This document shows positions 26,185 through 37,280 of a stretch of DNA of 64,000 nucleotides, piece by piece; the first letter of the stretch is position 1; each line of letters opens with the position of its first letter. Location of the stretch: contig NC_092561.1 of NCBI RefSeq assembly GCF_037975245.1, positions 17,861,001 to 17,925,000 of the forward strand, written 5' to 3'. This DNA is from Apostichopus japonicus (lineage: Eukaryota > Echinodermata > Holothuroidea > Aspidochirotida > Stichopodidae). The notes beneath the pieces were generated by a model, which was not told the DNA's origin, did no database searches, and saw only the letters and a program-made list of their open reading frames with translations. The position numbers were made by a program, and so were the translations under genes.

Positions 26185-27309
26185 ATGGATATCCGTCTAA
26201 GGTTATTTTTGTTCCTCTACCATTGCATAACGCCAGGTTGGTCTAAATCTTCCCACCAAAAACACATTACATATTTATTCTAACGTATAGTTGACATATG
26301 TAGTATTTGATGCAAACGGCTCATCAAGACGTTTGACCGGTGTTAAGATTTCACGTATGCCATATTAATCTTGCAATCATATCAAATGTCTTCAGAAGGG
26401 GTTGTACCTTCTTACAAAAAAAAAAACCCTAGAGTTATCATACTTTGAAATTCATATTTGGTTGAATCTAGCTTTGCCAACATTGTAGATATGGATTGAA
26501 CTATACCGTTGCGAACTGTCAAAACTGTCGTTTTAGGGATGAAGTAAATACGTTCTTCATATATTACAAAAGATAAGATACTTTTATATATCACAATTTC
26601 GATTTAAATAGTTTGGGTCTTTACTAAAATCTGACGTCAGTACTCCTGACCTACCTTGACAATGTAGAGAATACATGAGTTAATAAAGGACTTTGAAATT
26701 TATTTTTAAATCAGTCTAAACAATTGTTTCCCCTAACGACAAAAAATAACAAGAAGTATCGACAAGAGAAGCCCATATTATGAATTTGATAAATCATTTA
26801 TTGGGAGAGTACTCAAACAGATTATTTATTTACTTACCCATAATTTTCTCTGAAGGTTCCATTAAAGCTGTAATTATTGAGCTGGCAGTCCTTTGTGGTA
26901 AAGGCATATAAGCAACGATTACAATTCTCAAGGGAAAAAAAGAAAAAAAAAAGAAAAGAGTTTTCAGTTTTCAGTCACTTTTACAATTCATTTCTGTTAA
27001 ATTTTGATACAACAAATTCAATCGTGACTTGTTGTATGAAATTGGAAGTGTGAGAGTGCGTGAACGCGTAATTGAACAAGATTAAACTTGAAAAGGAAGT
27101 TTTGCAAAGTGGCAAGCCATTGATTTGTTAATTTTTACTTCCTGACAAATACAATGGCAAGATATCCCAAAAGTCATGAAGGTCAAATATGAGAATTTCT
27201 GCTGAAACAAGCCAATTATTCCGCAAAGAAAAGACCCGTGATTAATGCGTACGATACTGTACTTGTATCTATTTCAGTAGACCTACAGATATATGCAATA
27301 ATAGATCTG
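26185..27309 (+). pseudogene. cys-loop receptor relic: exon 1 and exon 2 only
   Basis: 26185-26236 encodes a signal-peptide-like segment (MDIRLRLFLFLYHCITPG). It is 52 nt and ends in phase 1 before GT, exactly like exon 1 of genes B, C and D. 27154-27309 matches exon 2 (YPKSHEGQI...LLKQANYSAKKRPVINAYDT...IYAIIDL, then GT), but has an in-frame TGA at 27190-27192 and no clean acceptor. Exons 3-7 are not detectable before gene D begins at 28856. I infer a fifth tandem paralogue that died and lost its 3' part. Confidence 0.78.
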
Positions 27310-27351
27310 GTAAGCTTATGTCTTCCTGTAAGGTATCCCTAACCACCCAAT

Positions 27352-27488
27352 ACTCAAGGCTTGTACAGTAACTACTGTTCATGTTACTGTCCTGTAACAC
27401 ATGTTACATGTGGTACGAACACAAATTAGTAATAACTGATGCACAGTTGTGATACATGAACAGTAGTTTCTGTACCAACCCTCGAGTG
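27352..27488. repeat. palindromic MITE-like element
   Basis: The left arm ACTCAAGGCTTGTACAGTAACTACTGTTCATG pairs with the reverse complement of the right arm (27452-27488: CATGAACAGTAGTTTCTGTACCAACCCTCGAGT) over about 33 bp with a few mismatches. The centre carries the small palindrome AACACATGTTACATGTG. Related words (GTAACACATGTTACTACTGTTC) recur at about 27700-27725, so a second decayed copy may follow. Confidence 0.7.
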
Positions 27489-27888
27489 CGAGTTCTTTAA
27501 TACACGATTCTAAAATGAAGTCTGTCTTATGGTTTCATGCTATGAGTAGGCCTATGGATATACCCGAACATGGCCTTTCTTCGTTCCCGGCATGACTAAT
27601 TGGCGTAATTTAAAGAGAGGTGTGAGCTGGATTCAAGCATATATACTGGACCCCTTTCACTTCAAACGCACAGCTAGTACAAGAACTACGGGTTCCACAT
27701 GTAACACATGTTACTACTGTTCAAGTCCCACACCCGTACATCAGTAATTACTACAATGTGTTCGTTACACGGTAACATGTTATCGTTCCATGCAACACCA
27801 CAGTCAGCTGGACAAGGAAAATCAAACTTTATTCGTTAACTGAAAGAATTTGGACCGTTGTCATTACTAGGATTTTGTCATCTTCTAT

Positions 27889-28264
27889 CATAGGCGTAGG
27901 AGCCTAATCTGATTTGGGGGGGGGGGGGTGGCTGTAACCACTTGCCCGAAAAAATATAACCAACATTTTTCGCGGCCTCCGCGCGCGTTCAACATGTTAA
28001 TATGCATATCATATCGGCATTCATCGGTTATTACATCACATGCCAATAACGTACAATCATTTTCCGTGTTTATTACCCTTCCACATTGGTTAGAATTGTT
28101 GGGGAATTCGTTCCAATAATGATGATAATAATAATATAAGTTTAACCATTGAAAAACACAAAGTAGGTACCCGAAAATTTCTCAGCATATTACCCGAATT
28201 TTCACAAACATTTTTGGTTGGGGGCTGCAGTACCCCTAGCTCCACCCAGCCTCCTACGCCTATG
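27889..28264. mobile_element. hAT-like MITE, 376 bp (copy 1)
   Basis: The termini are inverted repeats: CATAGGCGTAGGAGCC at the left and the reverse complement of CATAGGCGTAGGAGGC at the right. Flanks CTTCTA on both sides look like a decayed 8-bp target duplication. The second copy in this window (59694-60569) has a perfect 8-bp duplication. The interior has a poly-G run and shared blocks such as CTTGCCCGAAAAA and CGCGCGTTCAACATGTTAAT. Confidence 0.82.
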
Positions 28265-28855
28265 ACTTCTACCAATGGTCTACGAAGCTTCCGTGAAGTA
28301 TCGTGATTCTTACTCTTTTCTGACTCGAATATATTAACTTCTCACGTATTTAAATCCAAATCCACCGGTTTAAACCATTTAACATAAATACTTATTTTAA
28401 CGATTCAGGTGACGAAACTCCCAAAATGTTTATTCATAATTTAAATTCTACAGGTCGATATAGCACCAGTTAATTAATCTTAGGTCCTCTTTACGCATAG
28501 AGCTTTCACTCTCATGAGTGCTCCAATTCTTTAATCACCAGTTCTCATTTTCAACGCAAAGGTTGGCGCTATGCCATTACAAAAAAAAAAAAAACAATAG
28601 TACAGACGTAATAATCAATCCTTTTAATGAAAATTTTCATAAATCAACCTCTGTTGAAGGTAACCACTTTCGATACTACCAAAATTAACGACAAGGAAAC
28701 TGTCGTCGTCAAATTTTGAAAGACTTGTTCTTCTGCTATCGATCGAACGTTAAGTTTTGTGGCCCAAAAAACCTTGTTTCAGTTTTAGAACGGCCTTCGT
28801 TCGGTTCATTGCGTCGCATTGTAATATACCAGCACAGTACATAAACTGTAAAACA
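28265..28855. other. intergenic DNA upstream of gene D
   Basis: No gene recognised. It is the presumed 5' flank and promoter of receptor gene D. It contains an A-run near 28580-28595. Confidence 0.4.
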
Positions 28856-30237
28856 ATGAGCACCTTCATGGATTTTTTACTTTGGACATGGTTCATGCGC
28901 GCAGTGATCGCAGCAGCGGCAGGTATTTATGGTATTATGTATTTATAGTAATAACAGTAAGGAGTTCATCAATGAAACTTTATGTCTGCTTACAAATAAA
29001 AAACTGACTGGTCAATGTTTTCACGTACCGTATGTCATAAGCTAGTTTATAAATTAACGCGATATTTAAAACACATTAGTGTAATTGCCAGTAATCTTTA
29101 AGGCATGTCTTTGCAGTAATTTGCTGTAAACGTGTCTTGTTACGCATACTTTAGAACAGCTATGTGTTCAGTTGGTTTGATATTCGCATCATAACATGTG
29201 ATACTTCTAAATGTTTTATACAACTCAATCAGGATTTGTTCTTAGATGTGTGCTATTGTTTGAAGGTTCATATTAAGAGAGTGTAGAAAGAAATGAACAG
29301 TTAGTGCAATGCTAATAGATAAGTATCAAAAAGTATTAATGTCATGCTTTGAATGTATATATATATGCAGAACCTTCTTAACTCCATCATTCATGTGCAA
29401 ATCGACATTAATTAGGTTCAGATTCAGTTTACTCCAATTATTTAGGTCAGAATTAGTTTACTTCAATTATACAGAAAGACGGTTTGATGCTAACACACTG
29501 TGAAACTCAGCTCACGATATGACGGGAAAAAAATTGAAAATCCTTATGCCTTATCGCTCATTCGTGACATTGTTTTACAATTCATCTTCCCTCAATTTAG
29601 GTATGATATTGTTCTTTCTCGTTTGCTCAAGAATAAGAAAGTGACATGAGATAGTAATGCAAAACAAAACACATAAGCTTAATCAATGTGTACCTAATTT
29701 GTTTTCATCGCAACATATTAACAACTGTGTAGATCTCTACACCAAACAAAAATATTGGCTCGTTTTATATATTATGAATTATTCCATCTAAATAGATTTC
29801 CTTTCACAACTTGCATATAAATGCCTGTAATTTACCTACATCAGAGAACGTCATAGAACTAGCCCGATTCGGAACTAACTGTCGACAACAGACATTAAAG
29901 TATAATTAACGCTTCTTAACATACACAGTACAAGTGTCGACTGGGTACGCCAAGAACAATGAAGGACAGATACGTGATTACCTACTGAGCCAAGTCAATT
30001 ACTCTTCGAATGACAGACCTGTCGATGACTCTAGGGACAGTGTTAACGTAACAATGGGATTGACTCTATATGTGATGATGGACTTGGTAATTTTTCTTTT
30101 TTAATAGCAGTAACCTATATTTTATCTAAATATCAGCTCTATATTAAACTACTCACATGAACACTGATTAGATACCAGGTTGGCGGAAGGGGGTTCAAAT
30201 GGAGGGGAACATATGTTTAAGGGAATTGGAGTGTTAT

Positions 30238-30480
30238 TGGAGTGTTAGCTCAGTGGTTAACGTCGATGCCTTTTAATCATAAGGTCACCGTTTCGAGTCA
30301 CTCCCAGATAAACGTATGTCGTCCAGTTACAGAGTTGTTGACAATTAACAATTCATACTCATGGACGTTAAATATGAATGTAAGAGACTGACTTCGGTCA
30401 GCTTGCGGCATTGATAAGCTAATGAGGCTTCTTCGCGAGTTCCTGCTTGCAGGAGGATCTAATATACAAGGAAAGAGGAA
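30238..30480 (+). mobile_element. tRNA-derived SINE, same family as the copy at 59791
   Basis: The A-box-like TTAGCTCAGTGGTTAACG and B-box-like GTTTCGAGTCACTCC are followed by a body shared with 59791-60235: GTCGTC, GACGTTAAAT, GACTTCGGTCAGCTTGCG and TTCGCGAGTTCCTGCTTGC. The two copies are well diverged. It lies in intron 2 of gene D. Confidence 0.85.
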
Positions 30481-31276
30481 CACATGACTTTGATTTGAGG
30501 AGTCAAATCACAAAGTTACGTCAAACTTTCACAGCAAAAAGGATCCTCTGCGTATTCCGGTAAGAAAAGGTACCAATACTTTATTTTACAAGAAAAGGTC
30601 TACCTTTTCACTAAAGTTTGCTATATGAAGACACTATGTTTATATTACAACTTTGGATTTTGTTTCAACAAAGGAGAATATTGAATTTTCAAAATAGGCA
30701 CATGTAGTTTTAAAGAAAAAGGGCAATTCCGAAGTTTTTAGTACATAAAACATCCGTCCCCGCACCCGTCATCCTTGCTAGAGATAACAATGGTCAGATC
30801 AGTGCACTAGTATAAATAAGGGTGAGCCAATATATAATCATAATCATATTATGAGTGTGCTATCTTTATATACATTATGTACTAATTTAAAGTAAAATCA
30901 ACTCTGAGATGATGATTCAATAATAGCTAATTAATTTGTATTCGATCGTCATTCATGTTCATGTGAAAGGCTAGTAATTTATTTTAACTTCTCTTCACAG
31001 AATGAACGCGATCAAGTTTTAACCACCAACCGTTGGATTTCTCTGGTTGGTTTAATGTATTCTAGCGATACTGTTTATAAACTAACAAGAATTAATTTTT
31101 GATTTTGTAAAAAACAAACGTTGTCTACTTCCACGTTGTCGCATGTAAATATCATTTACCAGATCTTTGGCATACATTTTCTGTCATGCGGAAAACAATT
31201 TTACTTTTCTATTTATATTGTGTATTTGGGGATTTACACAATTTGCGACAAAGTGTTACCATAATATTTAATGAGC

Positions 31277-31833
31277 GAGAATAAATGTACATATTATGAG
31301 AGAGACAAAAAAGTTAGCACAGTAAATTTAAGGAATATTTTACGAGCAATCCTGGGGGCTTCCCGCTTTGTCTAAACCAAACGTTTCTAACCTAAATCTT
31401 AGTTTTTCAGCAAACAATTTGAAATCGGGTTTTGAGTCGGGTAGTTGAGTTTACATGAACCAAATTTATGATTATTATTATTATGATTGTTATACATATT
31501 TTGAAGATGATTGGTTATATTTATGTCTTCTGTCTTTCTGTTATTTATGTTAGAGAATAAATGTACATATTATGAGAGAGACAAAAAAGTTAGCACAGTG
31601 AATTTAAGGAATATTTTACGAGCAATCCTGGGGGCTTCCCGCTTTGTCTAAACCAAACGTTTCTAACCTAAATCTTAGTTTTTCAGCAAACAATTTGAAA
31701 TCGGGTTTTAAGTCGGGTAGTTGAGTTTACATGAACCAAATTTATGATTATGATTATTATTATTATTATGATTGTTATACATATTTTGAAGATGATTGGT
31801 TATATTTATGTCTTCTGTCTTTCTGTTATTAAT
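31277..31833. repeat. 276-bp tandem duplication in gene D intron 3
   Basis: A block starting GAGAATAAATGTACATATTATGAG at 31277 repeats from 31553 almost unchanged. The differences are a few substitutions and the length of a TTA/TGATTATTA microsatellite. The near-identity implies a recent duplication. Both copies are non-coding. Confidence 0.92.
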
Positions 31834-33339
31834 GTTTCTTTCTTATATATCTACTATCTACTATTTACTATCTATAAATATTCCGATGCTCTTGTTGACA
31901 TTTTTATTGCCCTTACAATATGACATGAGGAACATTTTAATAAAGGTTTTTTTTTTCTTAAAAATATCCAAGCGTATTAGTTATGGCGAAATCGTTTAGA
32001 AAGAGATTTTAATTCATTTGTTTGTTTAACATCATCTTAATACTCATCGATTTATTTTTCAAGTTAACTTGTTATTTCATCTACAGCGTTGGCAAGACAA
32101 CAGGCTGGCCTGGAATGCATCAGATTTTGGAAACGAGACTACTGTTGCAATGTTAATGTATTCAGAAGAGATCTGGACCCCAAGTATTTTCATTAGTAAC
32201 TCGTAAGTTTATCCTGCTCTTGTTCACCAATATTTATCACTAGATTATTTACAACCGAGCCGAGTAAAAGCAGAGTAACGCCGAGTGAAGAACATTAACA
32301 GTCGCTAATAACCTTATCGTTATTACTGTTGAACAACATATGATATTCACGATTTCGTTTTGTCTTTTATGACTGAGCCCGCGCCTTAAATAACTCATTC
32401 CGACCGGTATATATATATATTCTCCGTCTATAGATGAACTCAAGCGGAATTGCTGTGAACTTTACAAGGCAAACGTACTTCATTACATACTTCATCATAC
32501 AAACTGAAATGGTTGCTTGATGTGGGAAAAGTGATAACATTAGTGATAAGATAGTGGTAATAGAAATAGGGATAACAACATTAATTCCTTTGATGGAATG
32601 ATTAGGTACTGCCAAACAAAGGTCACGACAAGTAGTTATAACACTATGCAGAAACGACTCAGTTCTTACAAGGAAAATCGTAGATGGTCGGACAGTATGC
32701 GTGAGCTTAAATAATAGAACCTTGTAAATTTTAAATGGCGTTTGGCGTCATACAGAAAAACTCAACATGCATCGTTTTCCCAATTGGCCGTGTGTAGTGA
32801 GCGACAATAAAACTGTAATAGAGTTTTTAAACATGTAGCCAATCACTACGAAACATATGTGCATGCTTCATAACATGTAGCCATTGTCCAATTGAGTCGG
32901 GCCACTTTTACTCCGGACATTATGCGAGCCGTCTTATTACTGAGACCAATGGATGCTGTGATGTATTTGCGAACATGTAATACGGTTAACATCGATGAGA
33001 GAAGTTGTTCTTGTTTCTTCTGAATGTCATGTAATGTCGTGTACTTAACCTAGTTTATGTTTTCATAAACTTGCTCAGGTTGTACACGGAATCTATGAGT
33101 ATCGCTTCCTCGGGCAGGGGTGTGCTTCTTCTCACCTCAGATGGAATCGTCAGCCTCGGAACTTCTATGGTACTCTCAACTAAATGCAGGCTCATGTATG
33201 TAACAATGAATTGAATAGAAAATTTCATAACTTTCATGTAATACGTATTTATGTCTGACAATAAAAAAATCATCAAAATTAAAGTACTATTTAATAACTA
33301 ATAACAGATCAAGAACAGGCAGAAGCAAACGGTACATTA

Positions 33340-33359
33340 TATATATAGTTATTTATATC

Positions 33360-33401
<42 letters not shown>

Positions 33402-33404
33402 CTA

Positions 33405-33450
<46 letters not shown>
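33340..33450. repeat. TA microsatellite in gene D intron 5
   Basis: Two long TA runs are separated by TTTATATCTATATATG. Confidence 0.93.
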
Positions 33451-34343
33451 ATACATAATATGTGCATCAAATTACAGGGGCGGTATTTAATATTACGCAT
33501 TGTGAATGATGCGCGACATTATGATGAAAAAGTAGTTGGTCACTCCGATTACTGGTTAGTGTTGTGTTACAACACAGGATAAAAAAAATGTGTTAAAAAC
33601 TTTACTACTTTGAACATTGTTTCATAGAAAGTGAAATATACAATTAGCTGACCCATCTCTTTACGGAAAAGAATTTTGTTTCAAAATTTGATATGAAAGG
33701 ATACGTGAAGCCATGTTGGCCGAAAATGTGCTGAACGTCTGTAGCCATTAGTATTTCGAAACAAAAAGCAATAGAAGTGACTGTTTTGCAATATTTTTTT
33801 GTCAATTTCATAGAACAGCTGTCCCGTACGATATAACTGTTATGCAAAGTCCAAACCTTCAGAATTCTTTGGTATTCTGTCCAGTTTTCGACAATTCCTC
33901 AGCTTCTTAACACAATTTGTATTTATTTTCTCTACAGGGTTCATTACTTCCCCTACGATACACAAGCGTGTCCTTTCTATTTCATTCCCGAGAATCAACC
34001 CTCCGATAAAATCAGTCTGATCCCGTCATCTCCAAGAGACGATTCTGGAATAAATGATAGCAATGAATGGACTGTCGTTAACTTCAATAGTAACAACGGA
34101 GAATATTTAATCCACGGTCTAACTCCAAATAATCACACCTCCTTGTTAAGTTACGGTGTGTATTGTCTTTCCCTTCAAAGAGATCCAAGTTATTATATCT
34201 CAACTCTTGTGTTACCCTCATCGGTTTTACTTTTACTAGCTTTCGCGACGTTCTGCTTGCCTCCTGACTGTGGAGAGAGAATATCACTCGGAGTGTCAAT
34301 GGTTCTTCACTGTAAAAACTAAAAGGGTTCATTTACCCCAAAA

Positions 34344-35110
34344 TAGGGTAAATGTAAATCCCGCATGTGGACACAAAGTATGGGTATTTATAACCACATT
34401 TAGGTGTGAATTTACCCTTTATTGTGTCGCTATGCAGGATTTACATTTACCCACTATTTGGTTTCTTTTACACAATTTAGGTGTGAATTTACCCATTATT
34501 GTGTTGCTATGCAGGATTTACATTTACCCACTTTTTGGTTACTTTTACACAATTTATTTGTAAGTTTACCCTTTATTGTGTTGCTATGCAGGATTTACAT
34601 TTACCCACTATTTGGTTACTTTAACACAATTTAGGTGTGAATTTACCCATATTTGTGTTGCTATGCAGGATTTACATTTACCCACTATTTGGTTACTTTA
34701 ACACAATTTAGGTGTGAATATACCCATATTTGTGTTGCTATGCAGGATTTACATTTACCCACTATTTGGTTACTTTAACACAATTTAGGTGTGAATATAA
34801 CCATATTTGTGTTGCTTAGCAGGATTTACATTTACCCGCTATTTGGTTACTTTAACACAATTTAGGTGTGGATTTACCCATATTTGTGTTGCTATGCAGG
34901 ATTTACATTTACCCACTATTTGGTTCCTTTAACACAACTTAGGTGTGAATTTGCCCATATTTGTGTTGCTATGCAGGATTTACATTTACCCACTATTTGG
35001 TTACTTTAACACAATTTAGGTGTCAATTTACCATTATTTGAGTTGCTAAGCAAGACTCACATTTACCCACTATTTGGTTACTTTTAAACAATATAGGTGT
35101 AAATTTATGA
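34344..35110. repeat. left subterminal array of the transposon, about 77-bp unit, 9 copies
   Basis: The unit contains GCTATGCAGGATTTACATTTACCCACTATTTGG, then ACACAATTTAGGTGTGAATT. The block GGATTTACATTTACCC recurs about every 76-77 bp from 34438 to 34975, plus a decayed copy near 35050. The first partial copy (34344-34375, GGGTAAATGTAAATCCCGCATG) is inverted relative to the rest. Variants differ at scattered sites. Confidence 0.92.
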
Positions 35111-37280
35111 CTTAGTTGTGTTGATGTGTGGGATTATTCCATTAGATCTTTTAGTACTATTATGCTTAAGATGTACAACTACCTCTTTGATGCTGCTGCA
35201 CATAATTTACAATTATATTAAAGGTATTCTGTATTGGCCCAAAATTATAGCATGCTATAATCGCTAGATGTTTTCAAAGAATACTTTCCTGGAGGTCACT
35301 ACCCTCCAATGGTTCACAGACATTCTACATTGAGCACACAAGATGACTGAATGTCTCAGTGAGAAAAATTTCCTCAAGAGTGGTAATAAAAACAGTTCAG
35401 AATTTTAAGCAAAGGTGACCATATTTGGCCAACACAGCATACCTTCATTGGGCTACATAACACAATGCAATTTAATTGTGCAGATTCTTGAATTAATATA
35501 ATGGGTAAGAATGTTAAATTAGGAGAAAACTAGAAACTTCAAACATGAATACTACACTGCATAAACGTGATATGAATAATCAATGCAATTGCATGTTTAT
35601 ATCAATCTAGGAATATTCATGCATAATGTACAATATGGTGAAGCAACACTTAAAGTTGGTAACATATGTGTATACTAGTAAAACCTTGACTAAAAAATGT
35701 TACATTTACTAATGTATGATCACATTTTCTCAACAATTAGAAACTGCCACAACCCATTACAAGGCATGTCAGGTATTAAACCATGTAACAATTTTCATTT
35801 ACATCGATGAATACATTTGTAAAATTAAGGTGTGCCAATCTTTTAACATTAACATAAATCTCTATTGACCACAAATATTACTTTCAGGTTGTCTGTTATG
35901 ATTATGCTGTATCACTGTCACCTTAAAAATCTGGTATCACTCAAAAAGTGCATTACTTTGGCATAACATTGGTAAAAAAGACCATAACTCCCACTTTTAT
36001 AAAATGGCTCAGCAAAAATTGAGAAACTTGGAGAATATTAAGATAAACAATCATAACTTACTAATAAAAACAATTTGTATGTAAACAACTAACTTTGCAA
36101 ATCAATGCAGGTACATCAACATGCTTTTGTTTATGATCAAACCCATCAGTTCTCACTGACCATGAATGTTGCATCAACACAATAATGGTTTACATGATAA
36201 GACCTGTATGTTACTAAGTTGTAAATTAATAACTCTAAAACATACCTTAACTCTAATGTATGATTAATTATACAGTTCTTAGTGCTTTAACATTTCATGT
36301 TGATTTATCTTGATTACAACAGTACACTCAAAAAGTTGCATTAGAGTGGTGCATGTTTATGTGCACCACCCCCACCCCACCAACCAAATTTTGTTGTGAC
36401 AGAACAAGCCACAATATATGGAACTTTCTTGTCACTGATCTAATTGTTCCAGCAATTGTCTCCATGATTTTATTTATATGTGCATCAAGCATTACAAAGA
36501 TTATCGATAACAACTTCCTGGTCTTGGTATAAATTGACAAAAACAAAATCAAATCGAGCAAAGATACGGTGATGCTTAAGTTTAGGCCTATGATTGTGAA
36601 TGATCACCATTAACCATCTGTGTTGAGTGTAACCGAGGCTAACTGAGGAAGACTAGCATACAATTAGTCTACACTAAGCTTGCTTCAACTAGGCTGAACG
36701 TTAAACCTTAATCACTATACCCCTCTATGTTTATTGTAGACCCCACAATTTATCACAAAATATTACTGTACACAATTTGCTATTCTTAATGCTCATCAAT
36801 CTTGGTTTGAATGTATAAAAAATTTACTGGCTTAGATAATTTGCTTAATATCAACTAATTGCTGTTTGGCCTTCTTATTACACCCAGTTCTAATTGTATT
36901 AACAGCTTATTATTGACTTTACTATATGACACCTTTTATAAAGTTGCATTAGTGTTCCAACTAAATTTTCGCCCCCAACTTTGCTCTTCGTCATAACAAG
37001 GCATGTCACAGCACTTCAAACTTGTAGTTGCCCCTGATCTCACTGTTTCACCAATATTGTAATGTTTAGTATTATATATCATTTAAGTGTATTAAGAATT
37101 ACCCAAATTATCATTTTACACATTATTTGTCTTGTAAAATTGTGCTAACAAACTAAATCCCTGAAAACAACACTATGCAAATCCAGCAAACAATCTGAAA
37201 AACATAACTAACAATAATTCTGGGTCAACAAATAACAGAAAAACAATAGAACTTGAAGAAAAGTCACAAAATGAAATAAA
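35111..37280. other. non-coding interior of the transposon, downstream of the SAMD3-like gene
   Basis: 2.2 kb of AT-rich sequence with no recognised gene or tandem repeat. It includes the probable 3' untranslated region of the minus-strand SAMD3-like gene. Confidence 0.5.

Larger units (their letters stand above)
28856..34308 (+). pseudogene. cys-loop receptor gene D, 5' part (exons 1 to 6a), broken in TM2 by a transposon
   Basis: Exons: 28856-28922 (signal peptide, MSTFMDFLLWTWFMRAVIAA), 29929-30086, 31001-31045, 32087-32202, 33079-33195, and 33938-34308, where coding sequence stops abruptly. Splice sites are GT-AG and phases match genes A-C. The Cys-loop is CRLMVHYFPYDTQAC. TM1 (STLVLPSSVLLLLAFATF) and the start of TM2 (CGERISLGVSMVL) are intact. 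At 34308 the sequence enters the 16.4-kb element, and the reading frame meets a stop at 34321. The remaining TM2-TM4 coding sequence resumes at 50691. Without the insert this exon is open, so inactivation looks recent or polymorphic. Confidence 0.9.
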
